From: Nostoc sp. UHCC 0702
GTDB taxonomy: Bacteria; Cyanobacteriota; Cyanobacteriia; Cyanobacteriales; Nostocaceae
Direction of reading: 5' to 3'
Assembly (NCBI GenBank): GCA_017164015.1
Contig: CP071065.1
Location: 713,409 to 777,408, forward strand
Length of the DNA stretch: 64,000 nt
Shown: in pieces, positions 1 through 8,350 of the stretch
Numbering within the stretch: the first letter of the stretch is position 1
How the letters are laid out: the number at the start of each line of letters is the position of its first letter
Made by a program: the position numbers and the translations under genes
The notes under the pieces: model-generated
What the model was told of the DNA's origin: nothing
Seen by the model: the letters and a program-made list of their open reading frames with translations, nothing else
Databases searched by the model: none

Positions 1-1
1 A

Positions 2-160
2 GCTCTTTTGCTGCGCGCCATCTTTAACGATGTCAATATCAACGGTGCAGATTTCACTGATGCAGTTTTGGATAAGGCGCAAATTAAAGAATTATGCGGC
101 AAAGCCAGTGGAGTAAATTCTCAAACTGGCGTGGAAACTCGTGATTCTCTAGGATGTTAA
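2..160 (+). CDS. Pentapeptide-repeat protein, C-terminal end (partial)
   Basis: Only the last 52 codons are inside the window; the reading frame is open from base 2 to a TAA at 158-160. The translation contains NINGADFTDAVLDKAQIKEL, which fits the A(D/N)Lxx spacing of pentapeptide repeats, followed by a non-repetitive tail ending in DSLGC. Cyanobacteria carry many such right-handed beta-helix proteins, often in the thylakoid lumen, and most have no known function. The stop codon overlaps the purK start as TAATG, so the two genes may be co-transcribed. The start and any signal peptide lie outside the window. Confidence 0.6.
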   Translation, partial: ALLLRAIFNDVNINGADFTDAVLDKAQIKELCGKASGVNSQTGVETRDSLGC

Positions 161-1293
161 TGAAACGTGTTGGTATAATTGGTGGCGGGCAACTTGCCTG
201 GATGATGGGGGATGCAGCTAAAAAGTTAGGAGTGGAATTAGTTGTACAAACTCCTACTCAAGATGATCCCGCTGTATCTATCGCCCAGGAAACTGTTTTC
301 GCCGCAGTTGATGATGCTCTGGCTACAGAAATTTTAGCCAGTAAATGCGATGTCATCAGCTTTGAAAATGAATTTGTTAACTTGGATGCTTTATCATCTT
401 TAGCACATCAAGGTGTTTGCTTCCGTCCCCGGTTAGAAGCTTTGACACCTCTTTTAGATAAATATCACCAACGTTGCTATTTACGTGATTTGGGCTTGCC
501 TGTTCCGCAATTTTTCGCTGTCCAACAATCGGAAAATCTCGCCTCTCAGATAGAATCTCTGGATTTTCCCGTGGTCTTGAAAGCCAGGCGGCATGGTTAT
601 GACGGACAAGGTACTTTCATTATCCAGGATTTAGCTAGTTTACAAGAAAAGTTAAATTACAGCCAAAATTTATTTTTAATAGAGGAATTTGTGCCATTTG
701 AGCGGGAATTGGCGATAATTGCCGCGCGTTCTCTAGACGGTGAAGTTGTCACATACCCAGTTGTCGAAACCCAGCAAGAACAACAAGTGTGTCGGCGAGT
801 TCTTGCACCAGCAGATATTACGGAAAATCAAGCCGCACAAATCAAAGCGATCGCTCATACACTATTAAATAGCCTGGAAGTAGTGGGAATTTTCGGTATA
901 GAGCTATTCCTGACTGCTGATGGTCAGGTGTTGGTCAATGAAATCGCACCGCGTACCCATAATTCTGGACATTTTTCTTTAGATGCTTGCAAAACTTCCC
1001 AATTTGAGCAGCATTTGCGGGCAGTTTGTGGTTTGACTTTGGGTGATCCCGCCTTACACTGTGCTAGTGCTGTGATGGTCAACCTCCTGGGGTATGAAAA
1101 TTCTTTTAGCGACTACCTTTGCCAGCGCCAACAATTAGCAGCCATTCCTCAATCTCACGTCCACTGGTATGGTAAAAGCGAATCACGTCCTGGGCGCAAG
1201 CTGGGACATGTCACCGTTTTGCTAGATCACCATCACCGAGATGACGCGATCGCCGCTGCCCACACCATAGAATCTATCTGGTATCCCAGTTAA
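160..1293 (+). CDS. purK: N5-carboxyaminoimidazole ribonucleotide synthase (PurK)
   Basis: ATP-grasp enzyme of purine synthesis that carboxylates aminoimidazole ribonucleotide with bicarbonate and ATP in the cytoplasm. The N terminus has the typical MKRVGIIGGGQLAWMM loop. Further on are the ATP-grasp segments VVLKARRHGYDGQGT, IEEFVPFERELA and the metal-binding stretch VNEIAPRTHNSGH. The protein is 377 aa, normal for the family. I place the start at ATG 160, which overlaps the upstream stop (TAATG), rather than two codons earlier at 154. The 6S RNA gene follows directly, the arrangement known from other cyanobacteria. Confidence 0.95.
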   Translation: MKRVGIIGGGQLAWMMGDAAKKLGVELVVQTPTQDDPAVSIAQETVFAAVDDALATEILASKCDVISFENEFVNLDALSSLAHQGVCFRPRLEALTPLLDKYHQRCYLRDLGLPVPQFFAVQQSENLASQIESLDFPVVLKARRHGYDGQGTFIIQDLASLQEKLNYSQNLFLIEEFVPFERELAIIAARSLDGEVVTYPVVETQQEQQVCRRVLAPADITENQAAQIKAIAHTLLNSLEVVGIFGIELFLTADGQVLVNEIAPRTHNSGHFSLDACKTSQFEQHLRAVCGLTLGDPALHCASAVMVNLLGYENSFSDYLCQRQQLAAIPQSHVHWYGKSESRPGRKLGHVTVLLDHHHRDDAIAAAHTIESIWYPS

Positions 1294-1353
1294 ATTTGCC
1301 AGAAAATTTTGCTCTTCAACACACAACCTGTTTTTGAAAGCTATAATGAGGTA

Positions 1354-1540
1354 GTTGCACTACGACGTTGGTGACTGCCATCAAGTTTTTTGATCTATGT
1401 CTTTAAAGAAAAGGGAACCAAACAGTTCTCGTGGCAGTAGACCGGGCATGTACCCGGAAACTTTAAACGAGGCACATCGGTACCCACCTGGTTTAACCAG
1501 GTCATAAACTTAGGTAAAACGGCGTCGCGGTGAACTCAAA
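1354..1540 (+). ncRNA. ssaA: 6S RNA (ssaA)
   Basis: 6S RNA binds the RNA polymerase holoenzyme and mimics an open promoter. A perfect TATAAT at 1342-1347 gives a start near 1354. The ends of the predicted transcript pair: 1358-1369 (CACTACGACGTT) with 1521-1532 (GGCGTCGCGGTG), 11 of 12 positions including G-U pairs. This encloses a long, mostly unpaired body with short internal stems such as ACCGGG/CCCGG. The length of about 180 nt matches cyanobacterial 6S RNAs, and the position directly behind purK is the known one (described in Synechococcus PCC 6301). Exact ends are estimated. Confidence 0.85.
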
Positions 1541-1546
1541 ATTATC

Positions 1547-1585
1547 AGCTCCCAAGCTCAGCAAGAAATTGGGAGCTTTAATTTT
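1547..1585 (+). terminator. Rho-independent terminator behind 6S RNA
   Basis: A 9-bp perfect stem, AGCTCCCAA (1547-1555) with TTGGGAGCT (1569-1577), is followed by TTTAATTTTAAT. It would end read-through from purK and the 6S RNA gene. Confidence 0.75.
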
Positions 1586-1822
1586 AATATTAGTTAAATT
1601 TATATAAGATTAATTAATGATTAAAAGTGAGTAATAAATATGAATTGAGGCATAATCAGTATTTTGCCGATTTTGCTGAAATACAGTCAATTTTTATCAC
1701 CCTGAGCAATGGGATTTACCCGTTTAAAAAAACTAAATCTGTATAAGTTGATTCTAAATTAGCGATCGTTCAGAGTTAAGATTACAAAAATAACATGAAA
1801 TTGTGGTTAAAGCTACAAAAAA

Positions 1823-3091
1823 TTGTCACAACAACAACTAATTAAGAGCGTGTTTCCAGCCTCGGTTATCCGATTAGATAATGGTTTAACGTTTATTCAT
1901 CAAGAAATTTCCACTACCCCTGTAGTTGTGGCTGATGTTTGGGTACGGGCTGGAGCTACCCTTGAGCCAAAACCGTGGTATGGCATGGCTCACTTTTTAG
2001 AACACATGATTTTTAAAGGTACAGCAACGCTACCTCCAGGAATGTTTGATCATAAAATTGAAAACAGGGGTGGTGTGAGTAATGCAGCTACAAGCTACGA
2101 TTATGCTCATTATTCCCTAACAACAGCTGCACCTTACCTAGAAGATACTTTGCCCCACTTGGGCGAACTACTGTTGAATGCGGCAATACCAGAAGATGAA
2201 TTTGCCCGCGAACGGGACGTAGTGCTAGAAGAAATCCGCTCCTGCTATGATGATCCCGATTGGTTAGGATTCCAAGCTTTGAACAAAAGCGTATACCAAA
2301 ACCATGCTTATGGACGTTCGGTGCTTGGTAGCGAGCAAGAACTCATGCAGCAGTCGCCAGAAGCAATGCGCTGTTTTCATCGGACTCACTACCAACCAGA
2401 AAACATGACAGTAGTGGTTGTGGGGGGAATTGCCCAACAGCCAGCTTGGGAATTAGTAAATAACTCATTTGTGAATTTTCCTGAACGTTCTGATTGTCCG
2501 CTAGCGCCAAAAGTGGTAGAACCAGGTATTGCCGAAATTCGCCGTCAAGAACTCTATTTACCACGCATAGAACAAGCGCGGTTGTTGATGGCGTGGGTTG
2601 TACCAGGAGTAGAGCAACTGCGTACCGCTCATGGTTTAGATTTGTTATCAGTGATATTAGCAGAAGGGCGGACTTCGCGGTTAGTGCGGGAATTGCGGGA
2701 AGAATTGCAACTAGTACAGGGGATTTGTAGTAATTTTTCCCTACAAAGAGAATCAAGTTTATTTACAATTACCGCCTGGTTGGAGCCAGAAAAATTAGAT
2801 CAAGTTGAGTACTTAATTCGCACTCATTTGCATGATTTGCAAACCAAAGGCATAACAAAACAAGAACTGGCTCGTACACGCAGACTTCTGTGTAATGAAT
2901 ATGCTTTTTCTACCGAAACGCCAAATCAGCTGACGGGACTTTATGGTTACTACAATACCATTGCCCAAGCTGAATTAGCAGTAGCATATCCGCAGCAGAT
3001 TCAATCATTTGATGCCCAAGAACTGCAACAATTAGCTAAACAGTATCTTTCACCGGATCATTACGCCGTCACTGTACTTAAACCCTGTTAG
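1823..3091 (+). CDS. M16 family zinc metallopeptidase, catalytic member
   Basis: Pitrilysin/processing-peptidase family protein of about 420 aa with the inverted zinc motif HFLEH (HxxEH) in AHFLEHMIFKGT and a downstream glutamate in ERDVVLEEIRSCYDD. It is expected to degrade or process peptides; the exact substrate is unknown. There is no ATG at the front of the frame. TTG at 1823 gives MSQQQLIKSVF, and GTG at 1850 is an alternative close to the first conserved strand. It is followed after 82 bp of repeat DNA by a second M16 gene that lacks the zinc motif, the usual active/inactive pair of bacterial two-subunit M16 enzymes. Confidence 0.88.
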   Translation: MSQQQLIKSVFPASVIRLDNGLTFIHQEISTTPVVVADVWVRAGATLEPKPWYGMAHFLEHMIFKGTATLPPGMFDHKIENRGGVSNAATSYDYAHYSLTTAAPYLEDTLPHLGELLLNAAIPEDEFARERDVVLEEIRSCYDDPDWLGFQALNKSVYQNHAYGRSVLGSEQELMQQSPEAMRCFHRTHYQPENMTVVVVGGIAQQPAWELVNNSFVNFPERSDCPLAPKVVEPGIAEIRRQELYLPRIEQARLLMAWVVPGVEQLRTAHGLDLLSVILAEGRTSRLVRELREELQLVQGICSNFSLQRESSLFTITAWLEPEKLDQVEYLIRTHLHDLQTKGITKQELARTRRLLCNEYAFSTETPNQLTGLYGYYNTIAQAELAVAYPQQIQSFDAQELQQLAKQYLSPDHYAVTVLKPC

Positions 3092-3127
3092 TCCATAGTC
3101 AAAAGTCCATAGTCCATAGTTTTTTTA

Positions 3128-3173
3128 ATTATTGACTGTTGACTATTGACTATTGACTATTGACTATTGACTA
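3128..3173. repeat. 7-bp tandem repeat (TTGACTA type)
   Basis: About six copies of the heptamer TTGACTA/TTGACTG fill the gap between the two M16 genes up to the second start codon; GTCCATA-type repeats precede them. This is the short tandemly repeated repetitive class typical of Nostocales intergenic DNA. Confidence 0.9.
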
Positions 3174-4466
3174 ATGTCTATAACTCAAACCGTGAAACCT
3201 TCTTTATCTCACTCCCCTATCCATCGCACCGTATTAAACAATGGCATTGTACTGCTAGTAGCAGAAAATCCGGCTGCGGATATTATTGCAGGGCGGATTT
3301 TTATTCGTGCTGGTAGTTGTTATGAAAAACAAGAGCAAGCAGGCTTAGCTTATTTGGTTTCAGCAGTCATGACAAAGGGATGTGATGGACTTTCAAGCTT
3401 AGAAATTGCTGAACAAGTCGAATCTGTGGGGGCTAGTTTAAGTGCAGATACTACCACAGATTATTTTTTGTTGTCCTTGAAGACAGTAACATCAGACTTT
3501 GGGGAAATTTTAGCATTGTCAGGGCGGATTTTGCGATCGCCGACATTTCCTGAAATCCAAGTACAACTAGAACGGCGTTTGGCACTACAAAATATTCGTT
3601 CCCAACAAGAGCAACCCTTTACCGTTGCCTTTGAGCAAATGCGACAGGTAATGTACCAAAACCATCCCTACGCCATGTCATTGTTGGGTAACGAAGCAAC
3701 CATGAGCCGCTTAACGCGTGCGGACTTAGTGGAATATCACCAGACTTATTTTCGTCCAGATAACATAGTAATTAGTATTGCCGGTCGCATTTCACAACCA
3801 GATGCAGTGGCATTAGTGGAACAAGTATTTGGTGATTGGCAAGTTCCTGCACAACCGCTACCAAGTATTAATTTACCTGAAATCCCAGTACAACCACAGC
3901 ACCAACTCAAGCCTATCCAAACGCAGCAATCAATTGTCATGTTGGGTTACTTGGGATCATCAGTGATTTCTCCTGACTATGCGCCGCTAAAGTTGCTTTC
4001 TACCTACTTAGGTAATGGGCTTTCCAGTCGTTTGTTTGTAGAATTGCGAGAAAAGCGGGGCTTAGCTTATGAAGTTTCCGCATTTTACCCGACACGGCTG
4101 TATCCAGGGTCGTTTGTAGTTTATATGGGCACTGCACCAGAAAATACGAGTATAGCCCTGAACGGTCTGCGTACAGAAGTCGAGTTACTCTGTACCACAG
4201 AAGTATCAGAAAGCGCCCTGCAAGCGGCTAAGAACAAGATATTGGGACAGTATGCTTTGGGTAAACAAACAAACGGACAAATTGCTCAAATATACGGCTG
4301 GTATGAAATTTTAGGCTTAGGAATTGATTTTGATACGAAGTTTCAAGAATTGATTGCTTCAGTAAATGCACAAGATGCAATGGCAGCTGCTTGTCGGTAT
4401 TTGCAGGAACCTTATTTGTCTTTAGTTGGTCAAGAAGAAGCAATTAATAATGCTCTTGATAGTTGA
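3174..4466 (+). CDS. M16 family peptidase-like protein, non-catalytic partner
   Basis: 430-aa M16 homologue. The position of the HxxEH motif is occupied by GLAYLVSAVMTKG, so the zinc ligands and catalytic glutamate are absent. The C-terminal half keeps the substrate-cradling features, with YLGNGLSSRLFVELREKRGL close to the R/Y region of the family. By analogy with bacterial M16 heterodimers and the mitochondrial processing peptidase alpha subunit, it probably binds substrate and pairs with the catalytic product of the upstream gene. ATG 3174 follows directly on the heptamer tract, so there is no clear ribosome-binding site. Confidence 0.87.
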   Translation: MSITQTVKPSLSHSPIHRTVLNNGIVLLVAENPAADIIAGRIFIRAGSCYEKQEQAGLAYLVSAVMTKGCDGLSSLEIAEQVESVGASLSADTTTDYFLLSLKTVTSDFGEILALSGRILRSPTFPEIQVQLERRLALQNIRSQQEQPFTVAFEQMRQVMYQNHPYAMSLLGNEATMSRLTRADLVEYHQTYFRPDNIVISIAGRISQPDAVALVEQVFGDWQVPAQPLPSINLPEIPVQPQHQLKPIQTQQSIVMLGYLGSSVISPDYAPLKLLSTYLGNGLSSRLFVELREKRGLAYEVSAFYPTRLYPGSFVVYMGTAPENTSIALNGLRTEVELLCTTEVSESALQAAKNKILGQYALGKQTNGQIAQIYGWYEILGLGIDFDTKFQELIASVNAQDAMAAACRYLQEPYLSLVGQEEAINNALDS

Positions 4467-4515
4467 CTATTGACTATTGACTATTGACTATTGACCATTA
4501 ACTATTGACTATTGA
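4463..4515. repeat. 7-bp tandem repeat (TTGACTA type)
   Basis: A second TTGACTA/TTGACTATTAACTA tract overlaps the stop codon of the M16 partner gene. The same heptamer sits just upstream of that gene, so the gene is bracketed by the same repeat family. Confidence 0.88.
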
Positions 4516-4609
4516 GCATATAATTTATACGCGATCGCCATAGCACCAGCTGTTTTCTAGACTCAAGCGGCTGTAATATTAGCATCAGAAGATTCTGGGA
4601 ACAAATTCC

Positions 4610-5539
4610 ATGAAAGGCAGCCTAACAGCAAGTATATTGAACTACCTAGGGTCAGCAAAAGCCTGTCGCTTCTTGAGGTCAAATAAATTTTATGGGCTAC
4701 TTGTGTTTTCCTCTACGACTGTGCTTATTGGCTCCTCTGGTATAGTATCAATTGCCGCACAACAAGAAATTGCCCAAGTCAACGTCCAAAACAACATTAA
4801 TCGTCCTGTGCTGCAAATTGGTAGCCAAGGCGAACGTGTATCGGAACTGCAAGCCGCTTTGAAGCTTTTGGGTTTTTACTCTAATGCAGTCGATGGTGTC
4901 TATAACGAGAATACAGCCAGCGCTGTTTCCCGTTTTAAGCAAGCAGTTGGCTTAAACCCAGATGGCATTGTTGATGCTGCCACTTGGCAACGACTATTCC
5001 CAAATGGCCCAGCACCTACACCAACCGTCTCTGCTGGTAACCCAACAGCTAACCCCACAACAAGTTTTCCTGTTCCAACTGTGCCTAGTACAACTCCAGT
5101 TGCAACTCTCAAACCCGAACCCAGACCTGTTAACCGTACAACCACAACTCCAGTTGCAACTACCAAACCGGAACCAAGGCCTGTTATCCGCAAACCAACT
5201 ACAACTCAAAGGACGCAAACAACGCCGAAACGACCATCATCACAGAATCGCAGCACATCCAACACCCGCAGCACAACTACAAGTACTACCCAAATTCCTG
5301 GGGTTCAATACACCTCACAAGGATGGCCGATTTTGCGCCCAGGTATGCGTAATTCAGAAGTTACTAAATTGCAACAGCGGCTGCAAAGGCTGGGATTTCT
5401 GGATGGTGGTATAGATGGAGACTTTGGCCCAGCAACCGAAGAAGCAGTCAAAGCAGCTCAAAAACGCTATGGATTAGAGCCTGATGGCGTAGTTGGTGGG
5501 TCTACTTGGGAAGTTCTCTTGCGGCGATCGTCAAGGTAA
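4610..5539 (+). CDS. Secreted/periplasmic protein with two peptidoglycan-binding domains
   Basis: 309-aa protein with an N-terminal hydrophobic stretch (about residues 28-50, FYGLLVFSSTTVLIGSSGIV) acting as signal or anchor. A PG_binding_1 domain follows (about 63-112, VLQIGSQGERVSELQAALKL ... GVYNENTASAVSRFKQ), then a Pro/Thr/Ser-rich linker of roughly 120 residues, then a second PG_binding_1 domain (about 241-305, LRPGMRNSEVTKLQQRLQRL). No catalytic domain is visible, so its role is likely wall binding or scaffolding. The repetitive linker produces spurious open frames on both strands. Confidence 0.88.
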   Translation: MKGSLTASILNYLGSAKACRFLRSNKFYGLLVFSSTTVLIGSSGIVSIAAQQEIAQVNVQNNINRPVLQIGSQGERVSELQAALKLLGFYSNAVDGVYNENTASAVSRFKQAVGLNPDGIVDAATWQRLFPNGPAPTPTVSAGNPTANPTTSFPVPTVPSTTPVATLKPEPRPVNRTTTTPVATTKPEPRPVIRKPTTTQRTQTTPKRPSSQNRSTSNTRSTTTSTTQIPGVQYTSQGWPILRPGMRNSEVTKLQQRLQRLGFLDGGIDGDFGPATEEAVKAAQKRYGLEPDGVVGGSTWEVLLRRSSR

Positions 5540-5554
5540 CGGTAGGGTAAAAGG

Positions 5555-5666
5555 GATTGGGTATTGGTGACTAAGGACTGGGGATTAGGGACTGGTGACT
5601 AGGTGCGAATTTATGATTATGTTGGTATCTCTTTCCCAGTACCCAATACCCAATACCACCAGCAGT
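5555..5666. repeat. Heptamer repeats (GGACTGG / CCCAATA type)
   Basis: Short imperfect GGGACTGG/GGTGACTA units and, further on, CCCAATA units lie between the peptidoglycan-binding gene and the next gene. Nothing else is recognisable in this gap. Confidence 0.7.
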
Positions 5667-5721
5667 AATTGCCATTAGCTATTAATGAATCAGTTGAAGC
5701 TTTTTCTTAAGTTTTGAAATT

Positions 5722-6075
5722 ATGAAACACTTTTTATTAACTTGGTTGGGGACTGCGGTGGCTTTGCTTATCACTGCTAATATTGTTCCGGGATTCTCTG
5801 TGAAAAATTTTGTAGCTGCCCTTGTTGCTGTAGCAGTTATTGGGCTAGTTAATGCATTTATTCGACCAATTTTAAGTATTTTAGCGTTCCCGATTACCTT
5901 ACTTTCTTTTGGCTTATTTACATTTGTCATCAATGCCCTAACCCTTTGGCTAGCAAGCGCCCTCACTCGTGGTTATGGCTTTGAAATTGAAGGTTTCTTG
6001 CCTGCTTTTTTGGGATCAATTGTATTGGCAATTGTTTCTAGTGTAATTAGCTATTTTCTGAGAGTAGTATTGTAA
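5722..6075 (+). CDS. YvlD/phage-holin-4 superfamily membrane protein
   Basis: 117-aa integral membrane protein with four hydrophobic helices (about residues 5-22, 28-50, 53-75 and 90-115). The pattern MKHFLLTWLGTAVALLI ... GLVNAFIRPILSILAFPITL is characteristic of PF04020. Cyanobacterial members are single-gene, core-like and functionally uncharacterised; the holin label is by homology only. ATG 5722 is the only sensible start. Confidence 0.85.
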   Translation: MKHFLLTWLGTAVALLITANIVPGFSVKNFVAALVAVAVIGLVNAFIRPILSILAFPITLLSFGLFTFVINALTLWLASALTRGYGFEIEGFLPAFLGSIVLAIVSSVISYFLRVVL

Positions 6076-6132
6076 TAAAAATAACTGAATAAACAATCAA
6101 GGGTGTATAGTAGTACTAACTCATTCGTGAAT

Positions 6133-6615
6133 TTAATTTGATTGTTGGGCAACAGCTAGGGTTACTACTCCAGGTTGCCCTTGTAAACGAAAAATTTGTT
6201 TAGGAACCAAAAACCTGACTTGCAATTTGGTAGGCAGTAAGGGCAGTTTGCAGCAGTAACGTAAATTGGGATCAGAGGCTGCGAGAATAGCCGCTGCTTC
6301 GGCTACGCTGGGTGTTCCCACTTGTGTTTCGATAATTTTGGCAGGGTTGGGGACACAAACAGTGGACAGAATTTCTGCTGTAAAGGTTTTTAAAGGCAAC
6401 CTGCGTAACTGACAAAGTTCTACTAAACCAGGTTCTGAGGCTTTAGTGTTAATGGTAGCAAAACCTGCGATCGCACTTTGGTTAAGTTGATTATCTGCAA
6501 ATACTTGCTCAATTGCTGTTTCCATCAACTGTAACGAACTACCCCTCTGGCAACCAATTCCCACCCACAAATCTTGTAGCTGCCACAGATGTTCACTAAT
6601 TTTTTCTTCCACCAA
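6133..6615 (-). CDS. Cobalamin biosynthesis protein, CbiG C-terminal domain (CobE-like)
   Basis: 160-aa protein matching the CbiG_C/CobE fold: LWVGIGCQRGSS at the N terminus, AIAGFATINTKASEPGLVEL in the middle and GTPSVAEAAAIL towards the end. In anaerobic B12 synthesis CbiG opens the delta-lactone of cobalt-precorrin 5A. This is a stand-alone C-terminal domain, which some cyanobacteria have in place of the full protein. No other cob/cbi gene is in the window, so its partner must be elsewhere. Confidence 0.85.
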   Translation of the reverse strand: MVEEKISEHLWQLQDLWVGIGCQRGSSLQLMETAIEQVFADNQLNQSAIAGFATINTKASEPGLVELCQLRRLPLKTFTAEILSTVCVPNPAKIIETQVGTPSVAEAAAILAASDPNLRYCCKLPLLPTKLQVRFLVPKQIFRLQGQPGVVTLAVAQQSN

Positions 6616-6769
6616 TCTGATTTCAGTAAAAATTTAAACTTTGAATTACCCAATAAACCTAGATGAGATTAACTTTGTCATTTAGCCGATTACTATGATA
6701 CCTGAAAACTGATCGTTAGAATACTGTTCCCAAAAATCAAAATCTATATATTAAGCATATCTAGCACAG

Positions 6770-6942
6770 TAGGAAACACCGAGGGAGAGACTAGGTAAAA
6801 TATTAAAGGTAATTTCCTTCTTCATTTTGGCTTCTTTGGTATCTTGGAAGCAGAAACTTTTTCCCTGTACTTTCCCTCGGTGCTTCAATTTCTTATATTC
6901 TCCGTCACAGCAAGCTCACAACAGCTGCGACGGAGTTTTATT
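6770..6942 (+). ncRNA. Candidate small RNA with closing stem and terminator
   Basis: No protein gene lies between 6616 and 7279. CACCGAGGGA (6777-6786) is the exact inverse of TCCCTCGGTG (6873-6882), enclosing 86 nt. A strong hairpin plus T-run follows at 6900-6942. AT-rich TATATATTAAGCATAT just upstream could hold the -10 box. The 5-prime part contains AGGAAACA, reminiscent of the motif reported for cyanobacterial Yfr2-type RNAs, but I cannot confirm the family. The layout of start, stem, body and terminator argues for a transcript of about 170 nt. Confidence 0.5.
6900..6942 (+). terminator. Rho-independent terminator
   Basis: CTCCGTC-A-CAGC (6900-6911) pairs with GCTG-C-GACGGAG (6924-6935), an 11-bp stem with one mismatch, followed by TTTTATTTTG. 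It ends the candidate small RNA. Confidence 0.75.
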
Positions 6943-6964
6943 TTGTTCACAATTTTCGTCTTTG

Positions 6965-7123
6965 TACTAATATCATGTCCTTTGCATATTACTTATTAAA
7001 CCCATTGAACCCCACCCCACCAAAGCTACGCTTTGTTTCCTCTCCCCGTTCACTCTGAGGGGTTAGGGGTGGGGTGCAATGACTGTGGGAATCATAACTA
7101 ATTAACCGGACTTGATATTAGTA
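6965..7123. mobile_element. MITE-like element, family A (copy 1)
   Basis: Terminal inverted repeats TACTAATATCATGTCC and, read inverted from the right end, TACTAATATCAAGTCC match at 15 of 16 bases. No coding capacity. The interior is different (CCCCACCCC / GGGGTGGGG inverted arms) from the four related copies at 55.2-60.6 kb, which share the ATATCATGTCC and GGACTTGATAT type tips. Confidence 0.65.
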
Positions 7124-7279
7124 GTAAAAAATAAAATAACCATGAAAGACACCAAGACATAAAGAGTTTTCATCAGTTATGGTGTACGTAGTTCATGGCG
7201 ACTACTTAGATTATAAGTTTGCTATTGCTGAATTTAGAGTAGTATCATTCCAAGTGATTTGATATTCTCTAAAAATAAA

Positions 7280-8305
7280 ATGAAAACTGATTCGATTTTT
7301 TATAGATTATTTAAAACCTTTCCTAACGCCTTTTTTGAATTAATCAATCTACAACCCTCAGAAGCAAATGCATATAGTTTTGCCTCAGTAGAATTGAAGC
7401 AGACAGCATTTCGTATTGATGGGGTATTTCTTCCTGTTGCTAATGCTAGCGATCGCCCAATTTATTTTGTCGAAGTTCAGTTTCAAAAAGATGCCGAATT
7501 TTACGCTCGTTTATTTTCAGAAATATTTCTTTATCTTCGACTTAACACACCGACAAAAGCTTGGCGGGCAGTAGTGATTTTTCCTCGCCGCAGCATTGAA
7601 CCAACAGAAATCGAACCTTATCAAGTATTGCTTGATAGTCAACTTGTGACGCGATTATATTTGAACGAGTTGGGGAATGAGGCTGAACAATCTTTAGGAG
7701 TTGGTATCATAAAATTAGTGGTTGAAAGTGACAAACAGACCCCTGAATATGCAAAAAATCTGATTACCAGGACACGCACAGAACTAGCAAACACAGCCCT
7801 CATGCAGCAAGTGCTAGATTTGATAGAGACAATTGTACTATATAAATTGCCCCGTATCAGTCGTCAGGAGTTGATCAAAATGTTTGGACTAGATACTTTT
7901 GATATCAAAACAACCAGAATTTATGAGGAAGTCAAAGAGGAAATCCTCGATGAAGTCAAACAGGAAGTCCGCAATCAAGTCAGACAGGAAGTCCGCAATC
8001 AAGTCCGCAATGAAGTCAAACAGGAAGTCCGCAATGAAGTCCGCAATGAAGTCAAACAGGAAGTCCGCAATGAAGTCCGCAATGAAGTCAAACAGGAAGT
8101 CCGCAATGAAGTCAGACAGGAACAGACTTTAGAGGTGTTAATGCGTCTGCTGCGACGACGCATTGGTAATGTAGATCAGCAAATACAAGAGCGTATCAGT
8201 CAATTATCTGTTGAACAGCTGGAAAATCTGGCTGAGGCGCTGTTGGATTTTGCAACGCCAGCAGATTTATCTACCTGGCTGCAAAACAATTACAATCAGC
8301 TTTGA
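7280..8305 (+). CDS. Rpn-family (DUF2887) recombination-promoting nuclease / transposase-like
   Basis: About 341 aa. The N-terminal two thirds are a PD-(D/E)XK-type nuclease domain of the Rpn/DUF2887 family common in cyanobacteria: start MKTDSIFYRLFKTFP, an acidic residue in FRIDGVFLP and a downstream VEVQFQK (ExQ instead of ExK). Then comes a helical spacer and a long charged EVKQEVRNEVRN repeat, ending with a DUF4351-like tail (VLMRLLRRRIG ... LSVEQLENLAEALLDF). ATG 7280 is preferred over a TTG 21 bp upstream. Rpn proteins are linked to recombination and, in some reports, to phage defence. No partner gene is adjacent. Confidence 0.8.
   Translation: MKTDSIFYRLFKTFPNAFFELINLQPSEANAYSFASVELKQTAFRIDGVFLPVANASDRPIYFVEVQFQKDAEFYARLFSEIFLYLRLNTPTKAWRAVVIFPRRSIEPTEIEPYQVLLDSQLVTRLYLNELGNEAEQSLGVGIIKLVVESDKQTPEYAKNLITRTRTELANTALMQQVLDLIETIVLYKLPRISRQELIKMFGLDTFDIKTTRIYEEVKEEILDEVKQEVRNQVRQEVRNQVRNEVKQEVRNEVRNEVKQEVRNEVRNEVKQEVRNEVRQEQTLEVLMRLLRRRIGNVDQQIQERISQLSVEQLENLAEALLDFATPADLSTWLQNNYNQL
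7952..8120 (+). repeat. 36-bp coding minisatellite in the Rpn gene
   Basis: The unit GAAGTCAAACAG + GAAGTCCGCAAT + GAAGTCCGCAAT (36 bp, built of 12-bp modules) is repeated in frame. It encodes EVKQ/EVRN tetrapeptide modules, predicted to form a charged helix. Copy number probably varies between strains. Confidence 0.9.
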
Positions 8306-8350
8306 GTAACCAACTGCCAATTGATTGTTGCTGATAAACCACTAGAATGG

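Noticed and set aside
4900..5414. Three open frames over the peptidoglycan-binding gene
   Set aside because: Shadow frames of the Pro/Thr linker; the two PG_binding domains prove the +1 frame.
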